34,389 nt of DNA, taken from the NCBI GenBank assembly GCA_905234995.1, contig CAJOJV010000001.1, positions 5,069 to 39,457 of the forward strand. Direction: 5' to 3'. Below, one piece after another: positions 7,491 to 15,371 of this stretch. The stretch comes from an uncultured Eubacterium sp. (GTDB lineage Bacteria; Bacillota; Clostridia; Oscillospirales; Acutalibacteraceae). The position numbers were made by a program, and so were the translations under genes. Under the pieces are notes generated by a model. It worked only from the letters and a program-made list of their open reading frames with translations. It was not told the origin of the DNA and did not search any database. Numbering within the stretch: position 1 is the stretch's first letter; each line of letters opens with the position of its first letter.

Positions 7491-8240
7491 ATGGTTAGAA
7501 TTATACTTTGCGGCGCAAACGGCAAAATGGGAAAGGTTATTCAAAGCGTTGTCTCTGCAAGAGAGGACGCCGAGATTGTTGCAGGCGTTGATATTAACAC
7601 TGCTCCTGCCCCCTTCCCCGTTTACAGCGATATTTCCGAGGTTAATGAGGAAGCGGATGTTATTATTGATTTTACAAACCCTTCGCTTCTCTGCGGACTT
7701 CTTAATTTTGCAACCTCAAAAAAAATTCCCGTTGTTATCGGAACCACGGGATTTGACGATCAGCAGAAGGAACAGATTAAGGCGGCTTCGGAAAAGACTG
7801 CGGTTTTCTTCACATATAATATGAGCATCGGCGTTAACCTGCTTGCAAATCTTGCAAAGAAGGCTGCTCAGATTCTTTCGGATGATTTTGATATTGAGAT
7901 TATTGAAAAGCATCATAATCAGAAAATTGACGCTCCGAGCGGCACGGCATTAATGCTTGCAGATGCTATTTGTGAGGAAATTCCCGAGCCGATGAAATAT
8001 GAATACGACCGCCATTCAAAGCGCGAAAAGCGCACGAAAAATGAAATCGGGCTTCACGCTGTCAGAGGCGGCACGATAGTCGGCGAGCACGAGATTATAT
8101 TTGCCGGCAGGGATGAAATCATCACCCTTTCACATTCTGCAAGAAGCAAGGAAATCTTCGCAGTCGGCGCTGTTAATGCTGCGGTATTTATGGCTGGCAA
8201 GGATGCGGGAATGTATTCAATGAAAGAAATGATTGGTTAA
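7491..8240 (+). CDS. dapB: 4-hydroxy-tetrahydrodipicolinate reductase
   Basis: DapB reduces the DapA product to tetrahydrodipicolinate with NAD(P)H. The dinucleotide-binding motif ILCGANGKMGKVI is at the N-terminus. GTTGFDDQQ and the catalytic region EIIEKHHNQKIDAPSGTAL follow, with the proton-donor histidine pair and the lysine. The 249-residue length is normal. It is the last gene of the asd-dapA-dapB operon, 22 nt after dapA, and is closed by a strong terminator. Confidence 0.96.
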   Translation: MVRIILCGANGKMGKVIQSVVSAREDAEIVAGVDINTAPAPFPVYSDISEVNEEADVIIDFTNPSLLCGLLNFATSKKIPVVIGTTGFDDQQKEQIKAASEKTAVFFTYNMSIGVNLLANLAKKAAQILSDDFDIEIIEKHHNQKIDAPSGTALMLADAICEEIPEPMKYEYDRHSKREKRTKNEIGLHAVRGGTIVGEHEIIFAGRDEIITLSHSARSKEIFAVGAVNAAVFMAGKDAGMYSMKEMIG

Positions 8241-8245
8241 AATTA

Positions 8246-8276
8246 AAGCGGAACGATTTTTCGTTCCGCTTAATTT
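8246..8276 (+). terminator. Bidirectional terminator between dapB and cysS
   Basis: An 11-bp perfect stem, AAGCGGAACGA/TCGTTCCGCTT (8246-8256 and 8261-8271), has a TTTT loop. T-rich sequence flanks it on both strands, so it can end dapB transcripts and the converging cysS transcripts. Confidence 0.9.
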
Positions 8277-9674
8277 TTATTCCTTTGTCCAGGTTACGCC
8301 CTGTGGCGTATCTTTAAGGATGATGCCCCTTGCCTTTAAATCGTCACGGATTTTATCCGCGGTTGCCCAGTCCTTATTCTTTCTTGCTTCCTGGCGTTGC
8401 TCAATAAGCGCCTCAATTTCGCTGTCAAGCGTGTTTTCCTTGCGGTTATAGAGAATTCCCAATACACAGCAAAGCTCGTCAAATACGCTTGCTGCGTGCT
8501 CTGCCGCCGCCTTAGATACGGGCTTATCAAGCACCTTGGTGTTGATATCCTTTGTTAAATCAAAGATTGCGGCAATGCCGTCCGCAGTATTAAGGTCGTC
8601 GTCCATAGCCGCAATAAACTGCTCGCGGCGAGAATCAAACAGCTTAATAAGCTCATCATCGTTATCCGCTGTATTCGCAGCGGCATTTTTAATAGCAAAA
8701 TCAAGGCTCTCACGGCAGGTGTAAAGCCTTTCAAGCGCAGATTTGCACTGCTCAATGATATCAAGGCTGTAGTTAATCGGTGAGCGGTAATGAGATGAAA
8801 TCAGGAAATATCTGATAACCTCATAGCCGTATGCATTTGCAATTTCGCGCACGGTTTTGAAGTTGCCGAGCGATTTGCTCATCTTAACATTATCAACATT
8901 GATATAGCCGTTGTGCATCCAGTATTTTGAGAAAGCGCAATCGTTGGCACATTCGCTCTGCGCAATCTCGTTTTCGTGGTGCGGGAAGATTAAATCCTGA
9001 CCGCCGCAATGAATATCAATCGTTTTGCCGAGATATTTTCTGTTCATTGCAGAACATTCAATATGCCACCCGGGTCTGCCCTTTCCCCACGGAGATTCCC
9101 AATAGGGCTCACCCTCTTTAGCACCCTTCCAGAGCGCAAAATCAAGCGGGTTTTCCTTAATGTCGCCTACTGCTATGCGTGCGCCGCTTACCAAATCCTC
9201 AATCGGCTGATGGGATAATTTGCCGTATTCGTCAAATTTAAGCGTTCTGAAATAAACGTCGCCGTATACTGCATATGCATAGCCCTTATCAATAAGGGTC
9301 TGAATAATATCAATGATTTCATCAATATTTTCGGTTGCCTTCGGATGAACGGTTGCGTCTTTAAAGTTTAAGCCGTGAGCGTCCGTCCAGAACTCTTCAA
9401 TATATTTCTTTGAAATTTCTTCAAAGGTTGAGCCCTCTTCATTTGCGCGGTTAATAATTTTATCGTCAATATCCGTAAAATTCTGAACGAACTTAACGTT
9501 ATAGCCCCTGTATTCAAGATAGCGGCGAAGCACGTCAAACACGCAGAGCGGGCGCGCGTTACCAATGTGAATATAATTATAAACCGTAGGTCCGCAGGCG
9601 TAAATCTTAACCTCGTTCTCATCAACGGGAACAAATTCCTCTTTGCGCCTTGACATTGTGTTAAATACTTTCAT
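8277..9674 (-). CDS. cysS: Cysteinyl-tRNA synthetase
   Basis: Class I aminoacyl-tRNA synthetase that charges tRNA-Cys. The HIGH-type motif HIGN (36-39) and the KMSKS loop (264-268) are intact. The zinc ligands that give cysteine selectivity are in the expected places: Cys27 in YACGPTVYN, Cys207 in WHIECSAMN, and His232 and Glu236 in PHHENE. The 465 residues match the usual length. It follows cysE after 10 nt and shares its T-box leader, so charging enzyme and cysteine biosynthesis respond together to uncharged tRNA-Cys. Confidence 0.97.
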   Translation of the reverse strand: MKVFNTMSRRKEEFVPVDENEVKIYACGPTVYNYIHIGNARPLCVFDVLRRYLEYRGYNVKFVQNFTDIDDKIINRANEEGSTFEEISKKYIEEFWTDAHGLNFKDATVHPKATENIDEIIDIIQTLIDKGYAYAVYGDVYFRTLKFDEYGKLSHQPIEDLVSGARIAVGDIKENPLDFALWKGAKEGEPYWESPWGKGRPGWHIECSAMNRKYLGKTIDIHCGGQDLIFPHHENEIAQSECANDCAFSKYWMHNGYINVDNVKMSKSLGNFKTVREIANAYGYEVIRYFLISSHYRSPINYSLDIIEQCKSALERLYTCRESLDFAIKNAAANTADNDDELIKLFDSRREQFIAAMDDDLNTADGIAAIFDLTKDINTKVLDKPVSKAAAEHAASVFDELCCVLGILYNRKENTLDSEIEALIEQRQEARKNKDWATADKIRDDLKARGIILKDTPQGVTWTKE

Positions 9675-9684
9675 AGCAGCCTCC

Positions 9685-10320
9685 TTACTTTTTCTTTAAT
9701 TCTGCAAGCTCTTTTTCAAGCTCTTCAATTCTTGCTTGGTTATCCTTAATCGCATTGAGAAGCGGGTTTGGTATATTAATCTGGTCAAGATCGTCTACAC
9801 GCTCGCCGTCAATTCTGACAACCGTTCCCGGAACGCCGACAACCGTGCAGTTCGGCTCAACGTCCTTGATAACGACCGCGCCTGCGGCAACCTTTGCATT
9901 CTTGCCGATTGTGATTGGACCAAGCACCTTTGCGCCAGCGCCAATCATAACGCCGTCCTCAATAGTGGGATGCCTTTTTCCGATATCCTTACCCGTACCG
10001 CCGAGAGTAACGCCCTGATAAATCATAACGTCGTTACCGATTTCAGTGGTTTCACCGATAACGATGCCGTGACCGTGGTCTATGCAAACGCGCTTACCGA
10101 TGGTTGCGCCTGGGTGAATTTCTATTCCCGTTTTATGAGCGCTGTGCTGGCTGATTGCCCTTGCAATGAAAGGCATATTGTGCCTTAAAAACCAATTAGC
10201 CCTTTTGTGAGCACGAAGCGCCTTAAAGCCCGGATAAAGCAAAACAATTTCAATCGGGCTTCTTGCGGCAGGGTCATGCTCCATAAAGCTTTTGATTGAC
10301 TCTCTGTAATCATTAAACAT
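9685..10320 (-). CDS. cysE: Serine O-acetyltransferase
   Basis: CysE makes O-acetylserine from serine and acetyl-CoA, the activated precursor for cysteine. A helical N-terminal part (about 1-60) is followed by hexapeptide repeats of the left-handed beta-helix (about 66-175). These include IEIHPGATIG, IDHGHGIVIGETTEIG with the active-site histidine, and GVMIGAGAKVLGP. The C-terminus is a Glu/Lys-rich coil (about 190-211). At 211 residues it is the short Firmicute form, lacking the longer N-terminal domain of the enterobacterial enzyme. The start follows GGAG with 8-nt spacing, just behind the leader terminator. Confidence 0.95.
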   Translation of the reverse strand: MFNDYRESIKSFMEHDPAARSPIEIVLLYPGFKALRAHKRANWFLRHNMPFIARAISQHSAHKTGIEIHPGATIGKRVCIDHGHGIVIGETTEIGNDVMIYQGVTLGGTGKDIGKRHPTIEDGVMIGAGAKVLGPITIGKNAKVAAGAVVIKDVEPNCTVVGVPGTVVRIDGERVDDLDQINIPNPLLNAIKDNQARIEELEKELAELKKK

Positions 10321-10329
10321 ATAAAAACT

Positions 10330-10572
10330 CCAAAAATCAAAATGCCCCTGTCAAATGACAGAGGCAATACTTATATACTGCGGTTCCACTCTTCTTTATA
10401 CTTAATCGAAAACCGATTTGGCAGATAACGATGCCGACCGCCGCAGAATACTTTGTTCCTCTGCGGACTCGGGAGTGCATTTCGGCAAGCTCTTATTACG
10501 GGCTTTCACCAACCGCCCGCTCTCTGAAATAAGGATGAATGCTTACTTCTCTCCGTCAACGCTTTATCTATT
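10330..10572 (-). promoter_or_regulatory. Cys-specific T-box leader of cysE-cysS
   Basis: The minus-strand leader has the parts of a T-box riboswitch. Stem I is closed by GACGGAG with CTCCCGAGTC, and its upper stem CTTATT/AATAAG leads to an apical GGGC/GCCC hairpin. The specifier loop has TGC, a cysteine codon, at 10477-10479 after GAAA. A small stem AATCG/CGATT follows. The T-box sequence AGTGGAACCGCAG (about 10378-10391) is near consensus. A terminator stem GCCTCTGTCA/TGACAGGGGC (10344-10365) with a T-rich tail ends just before the cysE ribosome binding site. The family mechanism is that uncharged tRNA-Cys pairs with the specifier and the T-box and stabilises the antiterminator. Confidence 0.93.
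10344..10365 (-). terminator. T-box regulated terminator
   Basis: Hairpin GCCTCTGTCA-TT-TGACAGGGGC (one G:T pair) on the minus strand, followed by ATTTTGATTTTT. It is the default-off structure of the cysE leader. Confidence 0.88.
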
Positions 10573-10578
10573 AATTAC

Positions 10579-10606
10579 ATTATATACAAATTTTTCAATT
10601 TTGCAA
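10579..10606 (-). promoter_or_regulatory. Promoter of the cysE-cysS T-box transcript
   Basis: On the minus strand TTGCAA (10601-10606) and perfect TATAAT (10579-10584) are 16 bp apart. The predicted transcript starts near 10572, about 20 nt before stem I. The -35 box lies right at the end of pgsA, so the T-box operon has its own promoter and does not rely on the recA-pgsA operon. Confidence 0.72.
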
Positions 10607-10609
10607 CAA

Positions 10610-11176
10610 TTATTTTGTTTTTATTAAATGCCAGCCGTCCTTAGTGTAAACAATACCGCTCAAAAGCGTGATTATTCCTACAATCCAGAACGAAACCGCA
10701 CAGAAAATGTTCAGCCACGCTGTTTCAAAATTAATGTCAAAGCCGAATTCACCGAGGGTCAGGAAGAAAAATACTGCAATCGTTGTGACCATCTGAAGCA
10801 GCGTTTTTGCCTTGCCGAAGCCGTTAGCGGCAATAACCTCGCCTTCTGTGCAGGCCGCCATTCTGATGCCGGCAACAAGAAATTCCCTGACAAGCATAAT
10901 CATAATAACCAAATCGGTATGCCAGCCGAAATCAATTAAAACAATATAGGCGGCAAAAACAAGCGCTTTGTCCGCAAGAGGGTCCATAAGCTTGCCGAAA
11001 TCCGTAACTAAACAGCGTTTTCTTGCTATATAGCCGTCTGCCTTATCGCTAAGGCAGGCAATTACGTAAACAATAAAGGTTGCAAGCCAATGATAAGGAA
11101 AGCTCATCAGCGCGCAGGCAAGCAGCGCAGGTACGCAAAAGAATCTGAATACTGTAATTTTATTTGGTAAATTCAT
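10610..11176 (-). CDS. pgsA: Phosphatidylglycerophosphate synthase
   Basis: Membrane enzyme that joins CDP-diacylglycerol and glycerol 3-phosphate to phosphatidylglycerophosphate, the first step to phosphatidylglycerol and cardiolipin. The CDP-alcohol phosphotransferase motif D-x2-DG-x2-AR-x8-G-x3-D-x3-D is complete: Asp44, Asp47-Gly48, Ala51-Arg52, Gly61, Asp65, Asp69. Several hydrophobic helices surround it. The 188-residue length is typical. It is the last gene of recA-recX-rimO-pgsA, 16 nt after rimO. Linkage of pgsA with recA is also known in Bacillus. Confidence 0.95.
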   Translation of the reverse strand: MNLPNKITVFRFFCVPALLACALMSFPYHWLATFIVYVIACLSDKADGYIARKRCLVTDFGKLMDPLADKALVFAAYIVLIDFGWHTDLVIMIMLVREFLVAGIRMAACTEGEVIAANGFGKAKTLLQMVTTIAVFFFLTLGEFGFDINFETAWLNIFCAVSFWIVGIITLLSGIVYTKDGWHLIKTK

Positions 11177-11192
11177 AAGCTGCTCCGATTAT

Positions 11193-12515
11193 TTATATTA
11201 CTGTTCCGATTAAATCATAACCGTTATAATCAGTGATTTTTACGTTAACAAATTCGCCTATTGAAAGGTCTTTATCGGACTTTATAATAATTCCGCTGTC
11301 AATCTCAGGAGAATCAAGATAGCTTCTGCCGATATAGCCGTCCTCGGTTAATTCATCAATAACGGTTTTATAAATCCTTCCGATTCGCTTTTCATTTGCT
11401 TTTTCTGTAACGGAATACTGAATATCCATAATTATTTCAGCACGCTTTGCTTTAACGTCATCGTTAATTTGATTATTCATTTCAGCGGCGGGTGTTCCCT
11501 CCTCTGCCGAATATTCAAAGCAACCCATTTTGTCAAATTCCATTTCCTTGACAAAGCTGCAAAGCTCCTCAAACTGCTCATCGGTTTCACCAGGAAAGCC
11601 AACTAAAAACGTGGTTCTTAAGGATAAATCTGGAATTCGGCTTCTCATTTTATTAATCAGAGCCTTAAGCTCATCGTAAGAGCCACTTCTGTTCATTGCC
11701 TTAAGAATATCTGAATTGCAATGCTGAAGCGGAATATCAATGTAAGAGCAAACCTTTTCCTCTGAAGCAATAACCTCAATCAGTTCATCGGTAACCTTAT
11801 CGGGATAGCAATAGAATAATCTTATCCATTCAAGCTTCTTCAGCCTGCAAAGCTCCTTTAAAAGCTGAGGCAATCTGTATTCACCGTAAAGCTTAATTCC
11901 GTATTTTGTGGTGTCCTGTGCAATCAGAATAATTTCCTTAACTCCGCTTTCAACAAGATGCTTTGCTTCTTTGAGAATGCTTTCAATTTCACGCTCACGG
12001 TATTCCCCTCTGATTGCGGGTATAGCACAGTAAGAGCATTTATTATCACAGCCGTCTGATATCTTTAAATATGCCCAGTGTGACGGTGTTGAAACCATTC
12101 TTTCATCATCAAGAGGAAGATAGCACTTATTGGGATAAATGCTTGTTGTAACGCCGCAGAGCGCCTTCTGGCAAATCTTAACGATATCGTTATTTGCACC
12201 GATGCCGACAATAGCGTCAACCTCGGGCATTTCCTTAATAATCTCATCCTGATAACGTTCGGCAAGGCAGCCTGTAACGACGATTGCGGAAATCAAACCT
12301 GCTTTTTTATACTCTGCTACCTCAAGAATAGTGTCAATAGCTTCCTGCTTAGCCGCATCAATAAAGCCGCAGGTGTTGATTATCATAACGTCGGAAGCCT
12401 CGATTGAAGAAACAATTTCAAAGCCTGCTTTATTCAGTTTTTCAAGTAACATTTCGCCGTCAACCTGATTTTTGGGGCATCCGAGCGAAATCATACCAAC
12501 CTTAAAACTACTCAT
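11193..12515 (-). CDS. rimO: Ribosomal protein S12 methylthiotransferase RimO
   Basis: Radical-SAM enzyme that adds a methylthio group to a conserved aspartate of ribosomal protein S12. The N-terminal MTTase domain starts VGMISLGCPKNQVDGE, the wording typical of RimO rather than MiaB. The three N-terminal cysteines (SLGC, NTCG, GCLAERY) and the radical-SAM motif CDNKCSYC are present, followed by a C-terminal TRAM-like domain. The ATG at 12515 has AAGGA 7 nt upstream and is preferred to an in-frame TTG at 12521. It overlaps recX by 8 nt. A second methylthiotransferase, mtaB, occurs elsewhere in the window. Confidence 0.93.
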   Translation of the reverse strand: MSSFKVGMISLGCPKNQVDGEMLLEKLNKAGFEIVSSIEASDVMIINTCGFIDAAKQEAIDTILEVAEYKKAGLISAIVVTGCLAERYQDEIIKEMPEVDAIVGIGANNDIVKICQKALCGVTTSIYPNKCYLPLDDERMVSTPSHWAYLKISDGCDNKCSYCAIPAIRGEYREREIESILKEAKHLVESGVKEIILIAQDTTKYGIKLYGEYRLPQLLKELCRLKKLEWIRLFYCYPDKVTDELIEVIASEEKVCSYIDIPLQHCNSDILKAMNRSGSYDELKALINKMRSRIPDLSLRTTFLVGFPGETDEQFEELCSFVKEMEFDKMGCFEYSAEEGTPAAEMNNQINDDVKAKRAEIIMDIQYSVTEKANEKRIGRIYKTVIDELTEDGYIGRSYLDSPEIDSGIIIKSDKDLSIGEFVNVKITDYNGYDLIGTVI

Positions 12516-13110
12516 TCTCAATCCTTTTAAAGGCTTCTTTAATATCCGAATAGCTGAAACCGCGGCGCATAAGAGCGGCTATAACCTTTTCCTTGCCGCC
12601 CTCAGCCCTGAGCTTGGTTAAATAAAGCTTATTAATAATTCTAATTATACTTTCGGCTGCATTGGTTTCGTTATCGTCAATGATATTGCTGATAATCTGA
12701 CCGTCAATGCCTTTTTTAATAAGCTCATGTTTAACCTGATATCGGGAGTAATTCTTAGTATTAAACAGATGCTCGGCATATCCCTTTGCAAATTCCTCGT
12801 CGTTAAGATAGCCAAGCTCAATATACTTTTCAATTGCCAAATCTGCGGAGCGCTCGTCAACCGTTTTCAGAAGCTTTTCGCGAAGCTCTTTAACGGAATG
12901 GCTGCGCCTTGAAAGTAAATCCGCACATTTATTAAAAGCCTTGCGGTAATTGATTTTAAGCTGAAGCTCCTTCCATTCGTCATCGTCAATATCAGTGCCG
13001 TCGGGAATATAGTTTTCAAGCCAGAAATCAACATCGGTAGTAAGCCTGTATTCATCATCAAGCAGGAGGTGGATTTTCCGCCCCCTGCCCTTTTGAGATT
13101 TTATAATCAT
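12508..13110 (-). CDS. recX: RecX, RecA regulator
   Basis: RecX binds RecA filaments and modulates recombination. The 200-residue protein has the family's tandem three-helix repeats. The first is marked by CADLLSRRSHSVKELREKL (about 62-80), followed by the conserved YIELGYLNDEEFAKGYAE segment (about 96-113) and YSRYQVKHELIKKGI. A further repeat, VIAALMRRGFSYSDIKEAF, ends the protein. Its position 9 nt downstream of recA, and its co-direction, support the call. The 3' end overlaps rimO. Confidence 0.9.
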   Translation of the reverse strand: MIIKSQKGRGRKIHLLLDDEYRLTTDVDFWLENYIPDGTDIDDDEWKELQLKINYRKAFNKCADLLSRRSHSVKELREKLLKTVDERSADLAIEKYIELGYLNDEEFAKGYAEHLFNTKNYSRYQVKHELIKKGIDGQIISNIIDDNETNAAESIIRIINKLYLTKLRAEGGKEKVIAALMRRGFSYSDIKEAFKRIENE

Positions 13111-13119
13111 TTATTCAGA

Positions 13120-14283
13120 TTAATCCTCATCGTCCTCAACGGCAATATCAAGCTTTGCCCTTGCAGCAGCTCTTGTCTGCTTAACGGTTTCCTCGCTCGG
13201 TGCTGCAGGTGCAGGAGCTTCCTCAACTTCAGCCCTCGGAGCAGCCTTGCCGTTATATTTGTGATTAGCGTCAAGTTCTTTCATTTTATCGGTAATCTGT
13301 TCTTCAAGTTTTGCGGCAAATTCGGGATTATTAAGAATCATATCCTTAACCTTATCTCTGCCCTGTCCAAGCCTTTCATCACCATATGAGAACCAGGAGC
13401 CGCTCTTCTTGATGATACCAAGCTCAACGGCCATATCAACGATTTCGCCTTCCTTGCTGATACCCGTGCCGTACATAATATCAAATTCAGCGGTCTTAAA
13501 CGGAGGTGCAACCTTGTTTTTAACGATTTTTGCCCTCGTTCTGTTGCCGACAAATTCCGTTGAAGAGGTCTTAAGCGTTTCAACTCTTCTTACGTCAATT
13601 CTCATTGAGGAATAGAACTTAAGCGCACGGCCGCCTGTAGTAACCTCGGGATTCCCGTACATAACGCCAACCTTTTCACGAAGCTGGTTAATGAATATAA
13701 TAAGGCAGTTGCTCTTGTTAATTGCGCCCGTAAGCTTTCTGAGAGCCTGGCTCATAAGTCTTGCGTGAAGACCAACGTGAGAATCTCCCATTTCGCCGTC
13801 AATTTCAGACTTAGGAACAAGCGCAGCAACCGAGTCAACAACAAGAATATCAATAGCGCCTGAGCGAACGAGCTGTTCTGTAATCTCAAGAGCCTGCTCG
13901 CCGTAATCAGGTTGAGCAACGAGTAATGAATCAATATCAACGCCCAGATTAGCTGCATAAACAGGGTCAAGCGCGTGCTCAGCATCAATAAACGCAGCCT
14001 CTCCGCCGGCTTTCTGGCATTCAGCGATGCAGTGAAGAGCAAGAGTTGTTTTACCTGAGGATTCAGGTCCGTAAATCTCAACAATTCTGCCTTTCGGAAG
14101 ACCGCCGATACCCGTTGCCAAATCAAGCGTGAGTGAGCCTGTTGAAATAGCTTCAACGTTAAGATGATTATTTTCGCCGAGGCGCATAACCGCACCTGCG
14201 CCGAACTGCTTTTCAATGTGCTTTAATGCGTTTTCAAGAGCGGTTTGCTTTTCGCTTGCCACCGGTTTCTTTTCTGCTGCCAT
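13120..14283 (-). CDS. recA: Recombinase RecA
   Basis: RecA drives homologous strand exchange and SOS induction. The Walker A motif GPESSGKT (72-79) is exact, and the DNA-binding/L2 loops and the VVDSVAAL Walker B region are intact. The C-terminus (about 340-387) is Ala/Pro-rich and ends in acidic EDDED. A GGAGG ribosome binding site lies before the ATG. The gene heads a recA-recX-rimO-pgsA operon. No GAAC-N4-GTTC type LexA box of the Bacillus kind is visible in its upstream region. Confidence 0.98.
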   Translation of the reverse strand: MAAEKKPVASEKQTALENALKHIEKQFGAGAVMRLGENNHLNVEAISTGSLTLDLATGIGGLPKGRIVEIYGPESSGKTTLALHCIAECQKAGGEAAFIDAEHALDPVYAANLGVDIDSLLVAQPDYGEQALEITEQLVRSGAIDILVVDSVAALVPKSEIDGEMGDSHVGLHARLMSQALRKLTGAINKSNCLIIFINQLREKVGVMYGNPEVTTGGRALKFYSSMRIDVRRVETLKTSSTEFVGNRTRAKIVKNKVAPPFKTAEFDIMYGTGISKEGEIVDMAVELGIIKKSGSWFSYGDERLGQGRDKVKDMILNNPEFAAKLEEQITDKMKELDANHKYNGKAAPRAEVEEAPAPAAPSEETVKQTRAAARAKLDIAVEDDED

Positions 14284-14328
14284 AATAGCCTCCTGTGTTA
14301 ATAACTTATATATGTTTATTACTCTATA

Positions 14329-14357
14329 ATTATAATAAATAATCTATTTAAAATCAA
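14329..14357 (-). promoter_or_regulatory. Candidate promoter for recA operon
   Basis: On the minus strand TTGATT (14352-14357) and perfect TATAAT (14329-14334) are separated by 17 bp. An imperfect palindrome, AATAAC...GTTTATT (about 14300-14320 on the plus strand), lies at the expected transcription start, where a repressor site could sit. Confidence 0.6.
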
Positions 14358-14415
14358 TATAAAGTACAAAAATTGACACAATCTTTATATTATTAAAAAT
14401 ATTATGAAAAAATGC

Positions 14416-14444
14416 TTGCATTTTATGAAATTATATGTTAATAT
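14416..14444 (+). promoter_or_regulatory. Promoter for rpmB
   Basis: TTGCAT (14416-14421) and TAATAT (14439-14444) are 17 bp apart, putting the transcription start about 30 nt before the rpmB ATG. Confidence 0.6.
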
Positions 14445-14479
14445 TTATCCGTTCTAAATTTACAAGGAGGTGTTCGCTA

Positions 14480-14665
14480 ATGGCAAAATGTGAATGCTGC
14501 GGAAAAGAAATGAGCTTCGGCATTAAGGTTTCTCACTCGCACAGACGCTCAAACAGAACTTGGAAACCAAATGTTAAAAAGGTTAAGGCTATTGTTAACG
14601 GCTCTCCTAAAAGAGTTTACGTTTGCACAAGATGCCTTCGTTCAGGTAAAATTGAAAGAGCATAA
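14480..14665 (+). CDS. rpmB: Ribosomal protein L28
   Basis: Large-subunit protein L28, 61 residues. The start MAKCECCGKEM and the HSHRRSNRTWKPNVKKV core are typical. Two Cys pairs (CECC near the N-terminus and CTRC near the C-terminus) make it the zinc-binding form. The ATG at 14480 has an exceptionally strong AAGGAGGTG 10 nt upstream, and longer in-frame extensions can be discarded. It is a single-gene unit divergent from recA, with its own promoter and terminator. In Bacillus rpmB lies beside spoVM; here it is about 12 kb away from it. Confidence 0.97.
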   Translation: MAKCECCGKEMSFGIKVSHSHRRSNRTWKPNVKKVKAIVNGSPKRVYVCTRCLRSGKIERA

Positions 14666-14671
14666 TTAAGA

Positions 14672-14703
14672 AAAACCGTCTTTTTAAGGCGGTTTTATTT
14701 TTT
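14672..14703 (+). terminator. Terminator after rpmB
   Basis: Stem AAAACCGTCTT/AAGGCGGTTTT (one G:T pair) with a short T loop, followed by ATTTTTT, just after the rpmB stop. Confidence 0.85.
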
Positions 14704-14712
14704 ATAAAGTAA

Positions 14713-14737
14713 AGGAGTCTGTTTTATTCAGACTCCT
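14713..14737 (-). terminator. Terminator overlapping the plsY stop
   Basis: Perfect 9-bp stem AGGAGTCTG/CAGACTCCT with a 7-nt loop. On the minus strand the first arm encodes the last plsY codons, so the stem forms only once the ribosome has left. The T-run behind it (CTTTACTTT) is weak. Confidence 0.7.
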
Positions 14738-15371
14738 TTTTCTTTAATGATATTTTGTTTTCATTATGATTAATCAGCTTCTTTATGTTCTCCCTGTGAG
14801 CAATGAACACAATTGCGGTAAAAATAAGAGAAATCAAAGCTGCAAGTATATCTCGGTGGAGCAGATATATGAGAATAGGATAAAGAGCAGCCATAATAAG
14901 CGAGCCGAGGCTGACGTATTTTGTTATTAATACGACGATTATGAATATTCCGAGAAGGATAAGACCTATTCTCCAGTCTATCATAAACACCATTCCGCCG
15001 CTTGTTGCAACGCCTTTTCCGCCCTTAAACTTAAAGAAAACGGGAAAGATATGCCCAAGCACGCAAAAGAAGCCTGAAAAGCATTTTACGAGCATTTCCA
15101 TTGGTATGGACTGGGTATCGTTGATTATATCAAGTCTTTTGCAGGTATATACTGAAATAAGAATTGCCACTGCAACCTTAGCCATATCACCGATAATCGT
15201 CAGCGCTGCCATTCCCTTGCCGTAATTTCTGAGCATATTCGTTGTGCCCGCGTTACCGCTGCCTTTTTCACGCACGTCCTCTCCCTTAGCCTTGGAAAGA
15301 ATAACGCCGAAATTAAGGCTCCCGAGCAGATAGGACAGCAAGGCAATTAAACAAAAAATTAGAATTTCCAT
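14724..15371 (-). CDS. plsY: Acyl-phosphate glycerol-3-phosphate acyltransferase
   Basis: PlsY moves the acyl group from acyl phosphate to glycerol 3-phosphate, starting phospholipid synthesis at the membrane. The 215-residue protein has about six to seven membrane helices and the conserved motifs GSLNFGVILSK, REKGSGNAGTTNMLR (about 35-49) and FKGGKGVATSGG (about 115-126). The C-terminus is Lys-rich. The start codon overlaps the der stop by one base (TAATG), so the two genes are coupled. Confidence 0.95.
   Translation of the reverse strand: MEILIFCLIALLSYLLGSLNFGVILSKAKGEDVREKGSGNAGTTNMLRNYGKGMAALTIIGDMAKVAVAILISVYTCKRLDIINDTQSIPMEMLVKCFSGFFCVLGHIFPVFFKFKGGKGVATSGGMVFMIDWRIGLILLGIFIIVVLITKYVSLGSLIMAALYPILIYLLHRDILAALISLIFTAIVFIAHRENIKKLINHNENKISLKKKESE

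Noticed and set aside
9755-10188. Open frames on the plus strand opposite cysE
   Set aside because: They are shadows of the hexapeptide-repeat codon pattern of cysE, lacking ribosome binding sites and recognisable motifs.
14435-14479. N-terminal extension of L28
   Set aside because: It would start inside the promoter region. The ATG at 14480 has a near-perfect Shine-Dalgarno sequence and gives the family N-terminus.
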